Origin: Diadema setosum
Taxonomy: Eukaryota > Echinodermata > Echinoidea > Diadematoida > Diadematidae
DNA length: 64,000 bases
NCBI GenBank assembly: GCA_033980235.1
Contig: CM067067.1
Span: forward strand, 4,083,001-4,147,000
Direction: 5' to 3'
Shown here piece after piece: positions 1 through 64,000 of the stretch (positions are counted from its first letter, which is position 1; each line of letters starts with the position of its first letter). The notes beneath the pieces are model-generated. The model searched no databases, had not been told where the DNA came from, and saw only the letters and a program-made list of their open reading frames with translations. The translations under genes were made by a program, and so were the position numbers.

Positions 1-59654
<59,654 letters not shown>

Positions 59655-59980
59655 CACGGTATGACAATGAGATGTTCGAATCTTGAGGAGAGAAAAGAGC
59701 AAAGGGCTGTTTGATGGGAATGGATTACGGCTACATCATCTGCGCTTTACACACACAATGCCTCTCGTGCTCGGGCAGGATTCAACCCAGGGAGTATAGG
59801 AAGGAGGTTCAGAGATAGTATGTCAAGAAGGAGAAAAACCAGCCCTGGAGGAATCTGTGTACTCAGTGATGCACTGGTGGTAGCAGTGAATGTGCATTCT
59901 TCCCATTCAGGAGAACTGACAAGGACTATAAAAAGATGAACTCCTTAGCAGAGGACATATCATCTCCTCCTCCTTCTCTT
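59655..59980 (-). promoter_or_regulatory. CNTNAP-like: Possible 5' leader/promoter region upstream of exon 1
   Basis: Sequence immediately upstream of the candidate start has no ATG in frame before 59654. It is slightly GC-richer than the flanks. I see no convincing TATA box or initiator. The assignment rests only on position. Confidence 0.25.
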
Positions 59981-60150
59981 TCTCTCTCCATTTATATGTT
60001 TCTGTCTATCTATCATCTATTTCTCTCTCCATTTATATGTTTCTGTCTATCTATCATCTATTTCTCTCTCCATTTATATGTTTCTGTCTATCTATCATCT
60101 ATTTCTCTCTCCATTTATATGTTTCTGTCTATCTATCATCTATTTCTATC
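59981..60150. repeat. 41-bp tandem repeat, about four copies
   Basis: ctctctccatttatatgttt ctgtctatctatcatctattt repeats with an exact 41-base step (the ccattt anchor falls at 59988, 60029, 60070 and 60111), then decays into (tatc)n. Confidence 0.95.
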
Positions 60151-63100
60151 TCTAGAGATCTATCAACCTATCTCGATCCCAATATACATTTGTATTTATC
60201 TATCTATCCAAATACCTATCTACAAATTACATTGCACATTGTGTATATTAGTATTACCTCCATCAATATTGCATTCATGTATTTGTAATCTTTTGATCAT
60301 GTCTATTTTCACCTCTGTCCTGTGATTTTCTCTCTGCAAGTTTTTATTTCATTCTTTCCTCAATACTTTTCTCGGTTTAACAACTTCCTCTTTGGGTCAA
60401 ATGTCAAATGATTTGAATTGCTTCCAGCCAAAGAAATTGCAAAAGTCCTCATCTGTCAGAAATGTAGATTTCATAGCACACTCTTTTAGTGTGCCTGACT
60501 GTAAGAAAAAAAACTGTGAAGCCACGAAGGAGGCAGCATGTGGATAACTCAATTTATTTGAAACATTACCCAGTTTATGATAAATCAATGTGCCTCCGTG
60601 GGATGGGGGATACAGTACATCATAAAGTTGTATGATGTAGGACTTTCAAGAGAACTCAGCACGGCTACAATCAAATTGGAAATGATCATTTCCGGCCAAC
60701 TGAACGTTGTCAGCTGACGGCTTTTGCCACCTCTGAGATACTGTTTCTTTCACCAGCATGGGGTGCATATCAAACTAGCATGTGTACAAAGCTCAGACCG
60801 TTTCACTAACAAACAGGCCGCAATGTACATGTATTTCCCAGCATTGCTCGCCTGCGTTGGATTCAATCATGGGCTCGTAATCGAATTACAGGTATTCCAT
60901 ACCGGCACCTTCCGGGCAACAAAAGTTGCTTGGAATGAGCTTCGTGTCTTTCAGTCCTGTTGGCAAAATGTCTGTATGCAAAATTAAAGGCATTACAGGG
61001 TTGTGGTGCTCAAAGGGTTAAGTGGCACAGTGCTACACATCCCTCATCCCACATTTTACCTTTTCACCTATTTGTCGCTCTGAGCACGAGATATTTTATG
61101 ATCACATCCAACCCAAAATTGTTCTCGGCCATGCTACCCATGTTATTATACTTAACCTAAGACTAAAGTCAGGCAGTTATTTCACTGATAGTGTTTCACA
61201 GCCACATACAAACCCATGACATCTCTTCACTACTACTAATTTCCACTTTGTTGGCCTTTATATCACCAGACTGTTTATAAATACATGGATCAGGGAAATG
61301 AAAAGATGATCCAGGCACGATAAAGCCACTTGGTAATGTACAACCAAGGACAGCAATGTGCATATTTCATAAGTTCTCCACTTATTTAGTACATGGAATA
61401 TCCAAATTCCTGCTATCATATTGTCCTCAGAAAATACTTCTGATATATCGAGAAAAAAAAAAAGAAAAAATGTACAGTATGATAGAGTGTTTAGGTGCAG
61501 TCTAAGTCTTTTTCTATCATTTTGTTCTTTTTTCTATTTGCTAGCATGCTCACATGTTGTATATGAAATGATATATTTTCAATAGATATTTTTGTGTGTG
61601 TTAGGACACCATGCCTATATTTAGTATACAAATAGATCCATTGGATACCCAGACACAATGTCACAGATAATCATGGAGGTTAAAGATGTCATTCATTTTC
61701 ATAAGAGTTAAAAAAAAAATTTGGGGCAGTATCATACGAAAGATGTTTATCATGTGGGACAAACATTGTGTAACTTTAATACGACCATTCACATATTAGG
61801 AGTATCGACAAGCCTGCATGTACAATGGGCGCTTCAAACAATATATTGTCTCCTACTCATGGACTGTCATAGACACTAGTAGTAGTTGGACATTCAGACA
61901 CACCGAGTTATTGTAAATATGTATATACAATGTATGACGTATTGCTTAAGACCATCTAAACACAAACATCCTTATATAGGATAATTGTGTGGCAGCATCA
62001 AACCTCATGCACTGTTCAGTCATTACATCTAAATCTAAGATACAGAGTTTGCTTCATGTATTTTAATACAGGGAAACAAGAAAAAAAAATGACAATGATT
62101 TCCCAATTGATCAAAAGAGATTTTAAGACATATCAAGTACAAAGGTGTAAGACTGTGAAAAAAAAAGTTATAGTAAATTGTATGCTTGGTTGTACGTTTT
62201 TACTTCTGAATCATATCATGAAATCAAGAGTACAAAAGGTAATATCAATGCACAAATGAAACTGGGGTGGGGATTGAACAAATTCAGTCATGTTTATAAT
62301 GATATAAAGCAGATGTTCTTGATTCTAAAGGGTCCTTTCCTTCCATATCAGCTGCTACAATAATGTACAAGTTAGCAACAATGCTGGCTGATATGTTCAT
62401 GTTTGGTTGCCATGCCACAGATCAAAACTACCTTTGGTGTGAGGAAGAAATAACGGCCTGGCTTGTCTACATTACACCTGCCTTGCCACATGAAATGTAA
62501 ATATTAAAGTAATTTAAATTTCACCAGGGAAGCGATTCATGTTTTGGCCAGATCAATATCTGTCTGTTTCCACACAGAGTGACAGAAAAGCAATTCACGC
62601 TGGAATAGAAGCTACATGTCTCTGGCATACATGTAGACAGCTTTACTGACATACATGTACATACTCACATGTATTTAAATGTTAATTGTTACGCTGCTTC
62701 ACAAGAAAGGTAGCTTCTGAAAACTAAAAGTGTACCATGAGGCTTGTCCAACATACCAATAACAAATGCATGCACTCTGAATGCCACACTGGTAGTTGAA
62801 ATGCATGCAGTAAAACCATGTGATTAAATATGTGATTATATATATATAGTATATATATATTTAATTATTATCTCTTTTTTTTTTACAAGAGAAGTATTGA
62901 CAAAGAAAGTAAAAATGTCACACTACACATCCTTGTTGAAGAGAAAAATGTACATAGCATATTGATAGTCTCCTTTCGAGAAAAAACAACAACAACAACA
63001 ACAACAAAAATCAAGGCCAAAAAATCAACATATTTCTACCATGTCAAAATATCAAAGATACACTTCATTTCTGTTGGGGTTGAACCTTTTTGTGGGAGAC

Positions 63101-64000
63101 AAAATACATTTGGAGGAGAGGACAGATGTATTATCAGAATTGTCTGCATGCAAACAAGACAACAATTTGTTCTTTCCATTTCATGCGTGGCAGCTTATCA
63201 TCATTCTGTGCCAATATTGGACCTGGATTATTATTTTGTGTTAGCAAGCATAAGATGATAGCCACTGGAACATAACAAAATTTCACCACAATTTTGCTTT
63301 CATCCTGGCACAAATCAAACAATTTTTTAGTCTATAATTTGTAGATCACTGCAATAGTATCTTTCAAATATTACAAGCTTCTTGTATGAGTGATTTGCCA
63401 ATCAGGCGACGGGAGCGCTGATTTTGGTTCCCCGAGGTGAGTGACCGAGCAAACAGCCATTTTGCTTGATGATTTTTTTTTAAACCCAATTTAGAACTCT
63501 TTCCTCCAGGGCTTGCACACATTCCAATTATTGGAGTGCTCTGCTTTGTAGCAGAGATCACTGCCTTCATCTCATTGTACTCACAAGGTCAGCTCTGACA
63601 TATTCAAATCTGTTACCTTCAAGTATACAAAAGACACATTCCAGAACAGATGTGCACAAGGAAAATACACGTCCCCCACCTTGCCAAAGTTATGCTACCA
63701 CAGGGATTACAGCCTCCACTGTCATTCTATTTACAATTCATAGAAGACGTTCTTTACTGCAGGATCTTCCTGCAAAGAACTTCTTCTCATGCATACCTAC
63801 ACTACATGCAGGGTGGTCCTCAAATGGCTTTAGCATTGCAGTGACATATTAAAGTTCAAATTCAACATCCCAAAAAATGCAAGGCACATTAGGTGCCATG
63901 GCAGCAATTGACAAAATGCAGAAAGCAAGAAATCTACAAATGGCTCAATGTGACGTCATTGCCAAACCTAAAATTTTGCAAGAAGATTCTTATCCTTTAA
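60151..64000. other. Upstream flank: no gene seen
   Basis: AT-rich, with a TA-rich stretch near 62838-62864, (AAC)n at about 62985-63007 and a GC-richer patch at about 63395-63600 with no recognised coding. Untranslated upstream exons of the gene could lie here but cannot be recognised. Confidence 0.5.

Noticed and set aside
59981..60150. CRISPR-like repeat array
   Set aside because: Contiguous 41-bp tandem copies with no unique spacers, in a eukaryotic intron-rich context.

Overview
The window is eukaryotic (animal) genomic DNA, AT-rich and intron-rich, with dense short interspersed repeats. Essentially all of it is taken up by one gene on the minus strand: a contactin-associated protein / neurexin IV / Caspr family cell-adhesion protein. 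The repeat landscape suggests a marine invertebrate, probably an echinoderm or other ambulacrarian. It includes inverted-repeat elements with TTAA or TA targets, GGCGGAGGCATA elements carrying TGACCTTTGACC arrays, and a CR1-type LINE 3' end. The species assignment is inference.

I assembled 22 coding exons by eye. They run from a candidate signal-peptide exon near 59.6 kb down to base 1. All 21 introns are GT-AG, and reading phase is preserved at every junction. The joined coding length is 3,671 bases (1,223 codons plus 2 bases). The order is: signal peptide, discoidin (F5/8 C), laminin G1, laminin G2, EGF1, fibrinogen-like region, laminin G3, EGF2, laminin G4, then a Pro/Thr/Ser-rich stalk. 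This is the complete CNTNAP ectodomain. The transmembrane segment and cytoplasmic tail must lie beyond base 1. Proteins of this family are type I membrane adhesion proteins. They pair with contactins or other partners at axo-glial and septate-type junctions.

Layout: upstream sequence is 59.66-64 kb. Exon 1 is at 59.6 kb and is followed by a 7.5-kb intron. Exon 2 (start of the discoidin domain) is at 52 kb and is followed by a 17.5-kb intron. The remaining 20 exons occupy 34.4-0 kb with introns of about 0.5-5.3 kb. I found no convincing second gene, tRNA, rRNA or nested coding gene.

The most interesting non-genic structure is nested transposition. At 49.37-51.51 kb three elements sit inside one another, and an uninterrupted copy of the outermost host element at 44.05-44.29 kb shows the empty target site. 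At 9.47-12.85 kb a 1,580-bp element with 31-bp inverted repeats and a 7-bp target duplication sits inside a GGCGGAGGCATA element. That element probably sits inside a further TTAA-bounded element. The GGCGGAGGCATA elements carry clustered perfect DR1-type nuclear-receptor half-site repeats. I see no prokaryotic-style system, and nothing I can defend as a wholly new biological system.
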